Shown here: in pieces, positions 1 to 6,651 of the stretch | Numbering within the stretch: the first letter of the stretch is position 1 | How the letters are laid out: each line of letters begins with the position of its first letter | NCBI GenBank assembly: GCA_036399695.1 | Contig: DASWMP010000048.1 | Span: 1 to 11,331 of the forward strand | Source of the DNA: DASVEE01 sp036399695 | GTDB taxonomy: Bacteria; Acidobacteriota; Thermoanaerobaculia; Gp7-AA8 | Length of the DNA: 11,331 bases | Direction: 5' to 3' | Translations under genes and position numbers: made by a program | The notes under the pieces: generated by a model | What the model saw: only the letters and a program-made list of their open reading frames with translations | Told to the model about the DNA's origin: nothing | Database searches by the model: none

Positions 1-25
1 GGTAGCTATGCCGCCACCGCACTCC
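1..25 (-). repeat. Partial GGAGTGCGG palindromic repeat, cut by window edge
   Basis: On the minus strand, 16 bases after the aldolase stop codon, the sequence reads GGAGTGCGG (25 to 17), then 9 bases, then AGCTACC (7 to 1). The same two blocks in the same order occur after sdaAA at 3807-3815 and 3830-3836. This is therefore probably a second member of one palindromic repeat family, with its far end outside the window. No gene is visible in these 40 bases. The match is short, so confidence is moderate. Confidence 0.45.
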
Positions 26-40
26 GACGTCGCGGTCTTC

Positions 41-1405
41 CTACTCCCCTTCGTTCGGGTCCACCGTTGCGGCGGCAGTCAGTTCTTCCGAGGCGGCGGC
101 GTACTCCGGGAGGCTGACGTCGGTCTGGATGTAGCGCTCGACGATGTCCTTCGTGTTGAAGACGCCGAGTTTGCTCATCAGGAACTCGAACTTCGCTTCC
201 AGGGCGTCGATGATCGGCTGCTTGGCTTCGGGCGGCAACTCCCACATGCGCTGCTTGAAGGGGCCGATGGCCTTTTTGCGCGTCTTATAGACGAACTGCT
301 CGTCCGTCTCGCCCGATTTGCGCTCGTCGGCGCAGTTGTCGAAGCAGAACTGGCGGATCTCGTCCCGCATGGACGACGGGAGCGTCTGCGCGTCGAGCAC
401 CATGTTCTGGAAGCCGGTCGCGAGGTGGATCTCGACGGCATTGCTCTCCGGGAAGCGGTTGAACACTTCCTCCGGCAGCGTCGAGGCGCCGTGCTGCACC
501 GAGCCGGCGATGCCGTACTCGTTGCGGCAGATCTCCGTCACTTCGCGCAGCACGTCGAAGTCGATCTTCGCCTCTGCGATGGTGCCGTCGGCGAGCGGGA
601 CACCGCCGTGCGACGTGCCGGTCTGGATCGAGATCTTGTCGATGCCGACGTCGCCGCCGAGGAGGCGGCGCAGGCCTTCCATGTAGGCGCGGACCTCGTC
701 GGGTTGCGTGTTGTACTTGCCGACCTCACCGATCTCGCCGCCGATGGCGATGGTGATCCCCTGCGGCTCGCGTGCACGGATGTACTTGGTGAGGTGGGCG
801 GTGTACTCGTAGTTGTTGCGCTGCTGCTCGTCGCGCGTCTCGTGGGAGAGGTCGACGAGCGTGGAGGTGTCGATGTCGATGTTGTAGAACTCGGCGGCGA
901 TGGCTTCGTCGATGAGTGACTCGAGCGCCTTCACTTCCGACGCCTTGCCTTCCTCCGAGGCCCACTTCTTGGCGCTGGCCTGGAAGTGATCGCCCTGGAT
1001 GAACACCGGCCCCTGGTACCCCTCGGCCATCGCGGCAGCCAGGACGCACGCGGCGTATTCGGCCGGACGCTGTTCGGTGTAGCCGATCTCCGAACGGGCG
1101 ATCTCGAAGATGAAGGGCCCGACGTTATTGCGCATGGCGGCGCGGAACAGGGCACGGGCTGCGTCGTACGTCAGCGCGCGGATGTTGAACGCCGGCACCG
1201 TGAACTTGCGATCGACCTCACCGCGGCCCATGGCCATGTAGAGGGGATAGATGGATGACGGCACGGCGCCACTGCGGCGCGCGCGGAGGTGGATCTGTTT
1301 CCGCGCCTCGGCCTTCGTCTCCGCGTCTTTGCTGAAGACTGCCGTATAGACGAGGTCGTCGACCGACCTCGCGCTCTCGAGGGATTTGACGCTTTCATGG
1401 ATCAT
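41..1405 (-). CDS. fba: Class II (zinc) fructose-bisphosphate aldolase, long form
   Basis: This 454-residue cytoplasmic enzyme should catalyse the reversible cleavage of fructose 1,6-bisphosphate to dihydroxyacetone phosphate and glyceraldehyde 3-phosphate. Family hallmarks are visible in order: GDH at 138-140 (catalytic Asp139 and first zinc-ligand His140), the GGEIGEVG loop at 222-229, TSHGG at 264-268 (His266, phosphate and zinc region) and QHGAS at 304-308 (His305, third metal histidine). At 454 residues it exceeds the usual 300-360. Extra sequence sits at the N-terminus (about 60 residues before PAFNIRA) and in a C-terminal region after about 340. The start is supported by GGAGG 9 bases upstream. 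The gene lies 149 bases downstream of a receiver gene on the same strand, separated by its own promoter-like sequence and a repeat. A related ketose-bisphosphate aldolase, for example tagatose-type, cannot be excluded. Confidence 0.88.
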   Translation of the reverse strand: MIHESVKSLESARSVDDLVYTAVFSKDAETKAEARKQIHLRARRSGAVPSSIYPLYMAMGRGEVDRKFTVPAFNIRALTYDAARALFRAAMRNNVGPFIFEIARSEIGYTEQRPAEYAACVLAAAMAEGYQGPVFIQGDHFQASAKKWASEEGKASEVKALESLIDEAIAAEFYNIDIDTSTLVDLSHETRDEQQRNNYEYTAHLTKYIRAREPQGITIAIGGEIGEVGKYNTQPDEVRAYMEGLRRLLGGDVGIDKISIQTGTSHGGVPLADGTIAEAKIDFDVLREVTEICRNEYGIAGSVQHGASTLPEEVFNRFPESNAVEIHLATGFQNMVLDAQTLPSSMRDEIRQFCFDNCADERKSGETDEQFVYKTRKKAIGPFKQRMWELPPEAKQPIIDALEAKFEFLMSKLGVFNTKDIVERYIQTDVSLPEYAAASEELTAAATVDPNEGE

Positions 1406-1414
1406 CGGGGTACG

Positions 1415-1436
1415 CCTCCGGCGACGGTTTATATCA
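1415..1436 (-). promoter_or_regulatory. Extended -10 promoter and ribosome binding site of the aldolase gene
   Basis: On the minus strand TGATATAAA (1436 to 1428) matches an extended -10 element (TG, one base, TATAAT-like hexamer). No good -35 box is seen, which is usual for extended -10 promoters. A start about 7 bases downstream would leave a leader of roughly 15 bases that just contains GGAGG (1419 to 1415), 9 bases before the ATG. This suggests the aldolase can be transcribed independently of the receiver gene. The promoter is predicted by eye only. Confidence 0.45.
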
Positions 1437-1474
1437 AACGTCGCAGCCGATGCAGAAGAGAGACCGCGAACTAT

Positions 1475-1547
1475 GATTTTCGATTCTTTCCGGGTCTACG
1501 CGGCGCGTGCATCGCCGGAAATCGGGAATCGCGAATCCGGAATCGCC
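1475..1547 (-). repeat. Inverted heptamer array after the receiver gene
   Basis: The arm next to the receiver stop reads, on the plus strand, ATCGGGA, ATCGCGA, ATCCGGA, ATCGCC (1521-1547), a period of exactly 7. The far arm has two complementary-type units, GATTTTC and GATTCTT (1475-1488). TTTCCGG (1488-1494) can pair with CCGGAAA (1515-1521). On the coding strand of the receiver gene the units are GGATTCG and CGATTCC. The array begins 7 bases after the stop codon. This is the most degenerate of the four heptamer arrays in the window. Confidence 0.55.
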
Positions 1548-1554
1548 TTCGTCT

Positions 1555-1932
1555 CTACGCGTGCGCGGCGCCGATGTACGAGCGGATCTGGTGGATCAAC
1601 TCGGGAACGTCGAACGGCTTGAGCACCGCGCCGTTCGCGCCGAGGCGGGTGATCTCGTCCGGACCGACGGGCTCGCCGCTGAGGATCAGGATGGGGACGG
1701 AGGCCAGCCTTGCGGTGCTGCGAAGCGTCCGGATCACCTCGTCGCCGGGCATGCCGGGCATGTTCTTGTCCAGCAGGATGAGGTCGGGCGTACGGGCGAG
1801 TGCGCCGTCGATGGCTTTCTGGCCATTGTTCACAGTGACGGCTTCGAACCCGAATTCGCGGAGCAGGTTATGCATCAGCATCAGGATCGGCACGTCGTCG
1901 TCGACCACAAGTATTACCGGCTTTTGAGTCAT
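1555..1932 (-). CDS. Stand-alone response regulator receiver (CheY-like)
   Basis: This 125-residue protein is a single receiver domain with no output domain. It would be phosphorylated by a histidine kinase and act through protein contacts in the cytoplasm. The acidic pocket (Asp11, Asp12, Asp13), the phospho-acceptor Asp55 in LILLDKNMPG, the switch Ser85 and the conserved Lys105 in LKPFD are all present, so it should be phosphorylatable. The length is normal for a CheY/Spo0F-type protein. No kinase gene is nearby, so the partner is unknown. The ATG has no Shine-Dalgarno sequence. A TGATACACT promoter-like element lies 12 bases upstream, which suggests a very short leader. The gene diverges from sdaAB, 62 bases away. 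Its target cannot be told from the sequence. Confidence 0.9.
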   Translation of the reverse strand: MTQKPVILVVDDDVPILMLMHNLLREFGFEAVTVNNGQKAIDGALARTPDLILLDKNMPGMPGDEVIRTLRSTARLASVPILILSGEPVGPDEITRLGANGAVLKPFDVPELIHQIRSYIGAAHA

Positions 1933-1944
1933 AGACCGGCGGCG

Positions 1945-1953
1945 AGTGTATCA
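1945..1953 (-). promoter_or_regulatory. Extended -10 promoter of the receiver gene
   Basis: On the minus strand TGATACACT (1953 to 1945) fits TG, one base, then a TANNNT hexamer. Only 12 bases separate it from the ATG, so transcription would begin about 5 bases before the start codon. No Shine-Dalgarno sequence is present, which agrees with a near-leaderless mRNA. AGTGTAT here (1945-1951) is an exact inverted copy of ATACACT at 1979-1985 in the sdaAB promoter. Predicted by eye. Confidence 0.4.
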
Positions 1954-1978
1954 GCTCGATTCCCGGGCGCGAAGCGGC

Positions 1979-1985
1979 ATACACT
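1979..1985 (+). promoter_or_regulatory. -10 element of sdaAB, likely leaderless start
   Basis: TACACT (1980-1985) is a 4-of-6 match to the -10 consensus and stands 9 bases before the sdaAB ATG. Transcription would begin within about 3 bases of the start codon. There is no Shine-Dalgarno sequence. No convincing -35 box is seen. The 7-base ATACACT mirrors the one in the divergent receiver promoter 27 bases away, so the two hexamers may instead, or also, be half-sites for a regulator. Confidence 0.35.
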
Positions 1986-1994
1986 GACCGGCCA

Positions 1995-2678
1995 ATGGCA
2001 ACCCGTCACGACCGCAAAGTTTCGATTCTCGATGTCATGGGTCCGGTGATGGTCGGACCGTCCAGCTCGCATACCGCCGGCACGGCCCGCCTCGGCCGCG
2101 TGGCGCGCGAAATTCTCGACGAGGATCCGACCGAGGTGCACTTCTACCTGCATCCGCCGCTCGCCGCGACGTACCGCGGGCACGGCTCTGATTTCGCGCT
2201 CGTCGGCGGCTCGATCGGACTGAACGTGGACGACCCGCGCATTCCTGAGGCCATCCGCATCGCCGAGCAGATGGACGTCACGATCGCCTTCTCCGAGGAA
2301 GACCTCGGCGAGGTGCATCCGAACACCGTGCGCGTCGAGATCAAGGGAGCGCAGCGGGAAGCGGAGATCGTCGGCTCGTCGATCGGCGGGGGAGTGATCG
2401 AAGTCTTCCGCATCAACGGCTTCACCGCCCGCTTCAAGGGGGACACGCCGTCGCTCCTGCTCTTCTACCGCGACCGCCCCGGCATGATTTCGGAAGTGAC
2501 GAAGATCATCGCCGAGGAAGGCGTCAACATTGCCTCGCTCTACTGTTCGCGAAAACAGCGCGGCAAGGACGCCTTCATGGAGATCGACGTCGACTCCCCG
2601 ATCGGCGACGAAGCGCTGCGGCGCATCTGCGCGACCGAGGACGTGGAGGAGGCGAAGTATCTGGATCGAATCCCGTAG
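1995..2678 (+). CDS. sdaAB: L-serine dehydratase, iron-sulfur-dependent, beta subunit
   Basis: This is the beta subunit of the two-subunit L-serine ammonia-lyase, which converts L-serine to pyruvate and ammonia. Its 227 residues fit the family. The N-terminal serine-dehydratase beta domain carries the signature GPSSSHTAG (21-29) and HPN (108-110). The C-terminal part (about 152-227, with DRPGMISEVTKIIAEEGVNIA) is an ACT domain, the ligand-binding fold common in amino-acid enzymes. The alpha subunit follows on the same strand after a 142-base gap filled by a palindromic repeat. The start has no Shine-Dalgarno sequence. A -10-like TACACT lies 9 bases upstream, which points to a leaderless transcript. 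No in-frame start with better support was seen. Confidence 0.93.
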   Translation: MATRHDRKVSILDVMGPVMVGPSSSHTAGTARLGRVAREILDEDPTEVHFYLHPPLAATYRGHGSDFALVGGSIGLNVDDPRIPEAIRIAEQMDVTIAFSEEDLGEVHPNTVRVEIKGAQREAEIVGSSIGGGVIEVFRINGFTARFKGDTPSLLLFYRDRPGMISEVTKIIAEEGVNIASLYCSRKQRGKDAFMEIDVDSPIGDEALRRICATEDVEEAKYLDRIP

Positions 2679-2681
2679 TGG

Positions 2682-2814
2682 TCATCCTGAGCGACGCGAA
2701 GGATCTACGGAGCCACAGCTACGAACCATCATGGAAGCCGTAAGACGTGCATGCTGTTGCGATGGCATGCGCGTAGCTGAGGCTCCGTAGATCCTTCGCT
2801 TCGCTCAGGATTGA
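2682..2814. repeat. 133-base palindromic repeat between sdaAB and sdaAA
   Basis: The left arm (2682-2723) and the reverse complement of the right arm (2772-2814) agree at about 40 of 42 aligned positions, with two mismatches and one single-base indel. The core is CCTGAGCGA-type sequence followed by GGATCTACGGAGCC. The 48-base centre holds a further GCATGC/GCATGC hairpin (2749-2754 with 2765-2770). It starts 3 bases after the sdaAB stop and ends 6 bases before the sdaAA ATG, so it fills the gap almost exactly. It encodes no protein. The structure resembles a REP/BIME-like or MITE-like non-coding element. Membership of a genome-wide family is inferred. Confidence 0.85.
2807..2810 (+). promoter_or_regulatory. 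Putative ribosome binding site of sdaAA inside the repeat arm
   Basis: AGGA, 10 bases before the sdaAA ATG, is the only Shine-Dalgarno-like sequence there, and it belongs to the right arm of the palindrome. In folded RNA it pairs with TCCT at 2685-2688 in the left arm, so the fold would hide it. Confidence 0.45.
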
Positions 2815-2820
2815 CTACAC

Positions 2821-3759
2821 ATGATCGAATCCTTCAAACACCTCGAAGAGCTCGCTGCCGACCGCGACCTCGCCGACGTCTTTCTCGAGACGGACGAGCA
2901 GGAGCATGCCGTTCCCGCGGAGATGATTCTCGAAGCGCTGCGCAAGCGCCGCGGCGTGATGCGCGACTGCGTGGAGCGCGGCAAGGGCGGCGGTGTTTCG
3001 ATGGGCAAGCTCGTCGGCAACGAAGCGCGCCTGCTGCAGGAGGCGTTCGACTCGGGCAGGACGTTCCTCGATCCGCTGACCATCAAAGCCGAGCTTTACG
3101 CGCTGGCCGTGATGGGGGAGAACTCCCGCATGGGAGTCATCGTCGCGGCGCCGACGGCCGGCGCCGGCGGGATCGTCCCGGGGATGCTGCTGGCGCTCGA
3201 GGAAGAGCGGAACATCGATCCGGAGCGGACCGTGCGCTCGCTGGTCGTCGCCGGCGGCGTCGGCTCGATCATCGCCCTTTCGGCGAACATCTCCGGTGCG
3301 GCGGGCGGCTGCCAGAACGAAGTCGGTGTGGCCGCGTCGATGGGCGCCGCTGGCGTGACGTACATGATGGGCGGCACGACCCACCAGGCCATCCACGCTG
3401 CCGCCATCGCCCTGAAGAACACCCTCGGTCTGGTTTGCGATCCGGTCGGTGGGTTGGTGGAAGTGCCCTGCGTGAAGCGCAATGCGCTGTTCGCCGTCCA
3501 CGGTTTGACCGCCGCGCAGCTCGCGCTCGCGGGAGTCGAATCCGTCATCCCGATGGACGAGATCGTCGAAGCAATGGTCCGCATCGGCCGCTCGCTGCCT
3601 CGCGGTCTGCGCGAGACTGCCGAAGGCGGCCTCGCCACCACCCAGACCGGCACCGCCATCGCCAAGCGCCTCAAGGAAGAGGTCAACCAGAAGCGCGCCG
3701 AACGCGCCGCCGAACGGGAACGCATCGCCCACGAACGCAAAGCCGGCGTGGAAGGGTGA
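2821..3759 (+). CDS. sdaAA: L-serine dehydratase, iron-sulfur-dependent, alpha subunit
   Basis: This is the catalytic alpha subunit (312 residues) pairing with the preceding beta subunit. Together they deaminate L-serine to pyruvate using an oxygen-sensitive 4Fe-4S cluster. Three conserved cysteines fit the cluster ligands: Cys164 in AGGCQNEVG, Cys206 in LVCDPVGG and Cys217 in VEVPCVKRN. PTAGAGGIVPG (111-121) and GGTTHQAIHAAA (184-195) are also typical. After the expected end of the fold (about 283) there is a strongly charged Lys/Arg/Glu tail, likely one helix, that is not part of the catalytic signature. The ATG sits just outside a palindromic repeat that provides the likely AGGA binding site. 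The cysteine desulfurase at 6685-7800 could feed the cluster assembly this enzyme needs, but that link is only inferred. Confidence 0.93.
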   Translation: MIESFKHLEELAADRDLADVFLETDEQEHAVPAEMILEALRKRRGVMRDCVERGKGGGVSMGKLVGNEARLLQEAFDSGRTFLDPLTIKAELYALAVMGENSRMGVIVAAPTAGAGGIVPGMLLALEEERNIDPERTVRSLVVAGGVGSIIALSANISGAAGGCQNEVGVAASMGAAGVTYMMGGTTHQAIHAAAIALKNTLGLVCDPVGGLVEVPCVKRNALFAVHGLTAAQLALAGVESVIPMDEIVEAMVRIGRSLPRGLRETAEGGLATTQTGTAIAKRLKEEVNQKRAERAAERERIAHERKAGVEG

Positions 3760-3782
3760 TCCAGCAGACCGCAAAGGTCATT

Positions 3783-3802
3783 CCGGCGCAAGGGGACGCC
3801 GG
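3783..3802 (+). terminator. GC-only hairpin after sdaAA, no T-run
   Basis: CCGGCG (3783-3788) and CGCCGG (3797-3802) form a perfect 6-pair stem with an 8-base loop, beginning 24 bases after the sdaAA stop. No run of T follows, so it is not a classical intrinsic terminator. It may act together with the larger inverted repeat that begins 3 bases later. Confidence 0.3.
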
Positions 3803-3804
3803 GC

Positions 3805-3875
3805 TTGGAGTGCGGCAGCGAGTTTCATCAGCTACCGCTTTCCTACACCTGCAGCGTCGAGCTGCCGCACTCCAA
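3805..3875. repeat. Inverted repeat with GGAGTGCGG arms after sdaAA
   Basis: TTGGAGTGCGGCAGC (3805-3819) is matched exactly by its reverse complement at 3861-3875, with a 41-base interior. The interior allows two alternative local hairpins: 3812-3819 with 3831-3838 (7 of 8 pairs) and GCAGC (3851-3855) with GCTGC (3861-3865). This doublet arrangement resembles REP-type elements. It lies between the convergent 3' ends of sdaAA and the VWFA gene. A partial relative occurs at 1-25 after the aldolase gene. No coding sequence is credible in 3760-4017. Confidence 0.75.
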
Positions 3876-3964
3876 ACGGGTTCCGTGGGCGCTCTCGGAG
3901 CGTCGATCTGCTCTTCGGTGAGGGGTGTATCTTTGGGATTCGACACCACTGTGCGATTCCATCC

Positions 3965-4013
3965 GCGGTGGGCGGCGGCTCTGCTGCCAACCGCCCACTG
4001 CCAACCGCCAACT
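3965..4013 (-). repeat. Inverted heptamer array after the VWFA gene, GC-rich hairpin
   Basis: The arm next to the VWFA stop reads, on the plus strand, GCCAACC, GCCCACT, GCCAACC, GCCAACT (3986-4013), with period 7. The opposed arm is GCGGTGG, GCGGCGG (3965-3978). The arms fold with a 6-base loop (3980-3985) into about 14 pairs, with one bulge and one G-T pair. On the coding strand of the VWFA gene the units are GGTTGGC or AGTTGGC. The array starts 4 bases past the stop codon. It could act as the transcription end of that gene, though no T-run is present. Confidence 0.65.
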
Positions 4014-4017
4014 CACC

Positions 4018-6651
4018 TCACGGGTAATACCCGCGGATCGTCTTCGCTTTTCCGCCCGTCGCCTGGACCGACACTTCGCGCCACTTGCCGCCCGGTTTCA
4101 CGCCTTCCGGCGGGTAGAAGCCGAGGACGTATTGCGAGCGGAGCTCTTCCTGGATGTCGTCGTAGATGCGGCGGAGATCGGCGGCGGATTCGATGTAGTA
4201 CGTCGTGCCGCCGGTCTCGGTGGAGAGCTTGTTCAGTTTGTAGCGGACGTCGACTTCGGTCGAGCGGATGCCGAGGCCGATCGTATAAATGGGGACGGCG
4301 GCGCGCTTGGCGTATTCGAGGGCCTGGTCGAAGGTGAATTTCGAGCTCGTGTCCTTGCCGTCGCTGAGGAGGACGAGTGCTTTCTGCCCTTTGACGCCGA
4401 GGAAGTTGTAGAGCGAGTAGACGACGGCGTCATAGAGGGCGGTCGATTCTTCGGCGCGGAGCTTGGCCAGGCCGGCGTGCACGTCAGCGAGCTTCGGCGA
4501 CCACTTCTGCACCAGGTGCGGCTCGGTGTTGAACTCGACGAGGAACGCCTTGTCGCCTGTCTTCATCGTCTTCTGGAAGAACTCGGCGCCTGCTTTCTGC
4601 GCCTCGGCCATGCGCTGCTGCATCGAGCCCGACGTGTCGATGGCCAGGCCGAGCGAGAGCGGGAGGTTGCTCACATGCTCGAACTTCGAGATCTTGACCG
4701 GCTTTCCTTCGTCCGTGACCTTGAAGGCTGCTTCGGCGAGATTGTTCACCGGCTTACCGCCGGAGAAGACGGTCGTCGGCAACTCGACGAGGTGAACGTT
4801 CACCTCCTCCATGAACTGCGGCGTATTGACCATGACGACGTCTTCGACCGCGGGGGTCTCGTCGTCCTTGAGCGTCGCCGTGGCGCGGATGTAGCCGACG
4901 CCTTCGGTGGCCGGGATCGTGACGGTCTGCACGAACGGCGCGTTGTACATCGTGGCGACGCGCGTCTCGTTCCAGTACAGCTCGACCGCGCTTACCTCTT
5001 TTCCTTCAGGCACGCGCACGTCGACTTCGACCCGCTGCTTGCCTCTCAGGTTGTGCGCGATGCGGGGGGACGAGATCCGCACGCGGAAGGGCTCGTTGCC
5101 GGTGTTGAAGACCATGTCGTCGCCGGTGAGGATCTCCCCCTTGTCGTCGAGGCCGACCACGCGCACGCGCCGCACCTGCGGCACCTGTCCGAAATCGAGG
5201 TCGAGGACGAACGGCGGATTGCGCTTCACCGCGATCTTCTTGCCGTCGAGCCAGAACTCGACCGCTTTGACCTGGTCGCCCGTGAGGAGCGTCTCGATCG
5301 TCTGGATGCCGCTCAGCAGCTCGTCCGGCGGCGGCACGATGCGCAGCTTCGTCTCGCCGGAAACGATTTCGTTCTTGAGCTGGGCGATCGTGGCGTTGGC
5401 CGCGTCCTTCGCCGCCCGCTGCTCGGCCGTGTCGAGCAGTTCCGGCACGACGAGCTCCTTCTCGATCACCGCCTCGGCACCGGAGTGGACGTCGAGGACC
5501 TTGATGCGCGCCGTGTAGGTATCGGGACGGAGGAAGCGGTCGACCAGGATCGGCAGCTTCTCGGACGTCTCGGTACCGGGGAAGTCGAAGCGATAGCGGT
5601 AGTTCTCGTAGAGCTGGCCGTCGCGCAGCACTTCGCCCGTGACGTCCACGCTGTACACGACCGCGCCGCCGACTTCCTTTGTCGAGAGCTGTGACCGGGG
5701 GACCAGGATCGTCATCTCCGCGTCGGTGCGGGCTCCCTGTTTCGCCGGGAAGCGGACGGCGAAGTCGGCCGTGAGCTTCGGCGCGTTCGGGTTGGCCAGC
5801 ACCACCGAGCGGAGGATCTTGCGGACGTCTTCATCGCTGCCGGCCGGGGGCGGCTCGAACAGGGAGAGGAGCTGCGTCTTGTTCTGGCGCGTGCCGTAGA
5901 TGGCGCGCAGGATCTCGTCGCCGCGCGGGCAGTCGACCTCGATCTTGCTGATGTTGCCGACCGGGCTGGCGGACTCGCTGAAGACGTCGTTGACGGCCGC
6001 GCCGCCGGTCATCGACTTGCCGAGGGCGTCGACGGAGATCAGCTCGCCCAGGGCCATCTCATCGTCGCCGAGAGCGTTCCAGAACTTGTAGTCGCGCAGG
6101 TGGCGCGGGATGTAGAAGAGGAGGCGGACGTCGTGGCCGATGCCGGGGATGAAGGCATAGGTCCAGATCTCGAGCGGCTGCAGGTAGCGATCGCAGTTCG
6201 ACTTCAGGCGATCGGCCGGCGGGCCGTACATCAGGAAGATGCGCGCACGATCGGAGGAGACCTGGCCGAACTCTTCTTTCGATTCATCGAGACGGGCGTA
6301 GTACTCGTCGCGGTAGGCCATGCCGTTCGTGCCCTGATGGCGGTCGCGGCGGCGCCAGAACTCGTCGATGTAGAGGTCGCGCTGCGGCTCGGTCTCGAGC
6401 AGGAGGAACGTATCGAGCTCCGCCTGGTGCATGATCGGCTCGACGTCCGTGAGGAACTGGCGGTGCTTCTCGCTCAGTTTGGCGATCCGGTCTTTACGCT
6501 CGCGCCGGGAGAGCTTACGGATCGTCTGCGCGGAGGCGGGTGTAGCGGCCGCGGCCTTCGGCTCCGCCGGCGGCGCGGGCGAAGTTTGCGGTGCTGCGAC
6601 AATGTTGGCGGTGAACGCTAACGACAGGACTGCCAGAGCGAAGCGCGTCAT
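4018..6651 (-). CDS. Exported GWxTD/VWFA-domain protein, acidobacterial type
   Basis: This 877-residue protein is probably exported. The N-terminus is signal-like (MTR, hydrophobic FALAVLSLAFTANIV, then alanines) and is followed by a Pro/Ala-rich linker to about residue 45. A GWxTD-type domain covers roughly 60-200 (FW at 98-99, YRDEYY, then LMYGPPADR with Tyr142). Two similar Ig-like segments follow near 461-510 and 553-600, each with a VxAVE start and a PFV strand. The C-terminal third is a VWFA domain with a complete metal site: DTSGS at 672-676, a central Thr in EESTALYDAVV, and Asp764 in LLSDGKD. This layout is known from Acidobacteria, where function is largely undefined; ligand binding or envelope adhesion is a guess. 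The chosen ATG has AAGGA 11 bases upstream. The frame stays open 304 codons further, opposite the desulfurase gene, but that extension lacks protein-like sequence. Confidence 0.85.
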   Translation of the reverse strand: MTRFALAVLSLAFTANIVAAPQTSPAPPAEPKAAAATPASAQTIRKLSRRERKDRIAKLSEKHRQFLTDVEPIMHQAELDTFLLLETEPQRDLYIDEFWRRRDRHQGTNGMAYRDEYYARLDESKEEFGQVSSDRARIFLMYGPPADRLKSNCDRYLQPLEIWTYAFIPGIGHDVRLLFYIPRHLRDYKFWNALGDDEMALGELISVDALGKSMTGGAAVNDVFSESASPVGNISKIEVDCPRGDEILRAIYGTRQNKTQLLSLFEPPPAGSDEDVRKILRSVVLANPNAPKLTADFAVRFPAKQGARTDAEMTILVPRSQLSTKEVGGAVVYSVDVTGEVLRDGQLYENYRYRFDFPGTETSEKLPILVDRFLRPDTYTARIKVLDVHSGAEAVIEKELVVPELLDTAEQRAAKDAANATIAQLKNEIVSGETKLRIVPPPDELLSGIQTIETLLTGDQVKAVEFWLDGKKIAVKRNPPFVLDLDFGQVPQVRRVRVVGLDDKGEILTGDDMVFNTGNEPFRVRISSPRIAHNLRGKQRVEVDVRVPEGKEVSAVELYWNETRVATMYNAPFVQTVTIPATEGVGYIRATATLKDDETPAVEDVVMVNTPQFMEEVNVHLVELPTTVFSGGKPVNNLAEAAFKVTDEGKPVKISKFEHVSNLPLSLGLAIDTSGSMQQRMAEAQKAGAEFFQKTMKTGDKAFLVEFNTEPHLVQKWSPKLADVHAGLAKLRAEESTALYDAVVYSLYNFLGVKGQKALVLLSDGKDTSSKFTFDQALEYAKRAAVPIYTIGLGIRSTEVDVRYKLNKLSTETGGTTYYIESAADLRRIYDDIQEELRSQYVLGFYPPEGVKPGGKWREVSVQATGGKAKTIRGYYP

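Noticed and set aside
8..919. 303-codon plus-strand open frame
   Set aside because: It is antisense to the aldolase, which carries all catalytic motifs.
2682..2814. Insertion sequence
   Set aside because: The element is 133 bases and non-coding, and no transposase or clear target-site duplication was seen.
2811..4337. 508-codon plus-strand open frame over sdaAA
   Set aside because: It is an Arg-rich shadow frame of sdaAA that runs through repeats into antisense VWFA sequence.
3925..5694. 589-codon plus-strand open frame
   Set aside because: It is antisense to the VWFA gene. Its Arg/Asp/Val-rich composition is what a GC-rich gene gives when read backwards, and no domain is visible.
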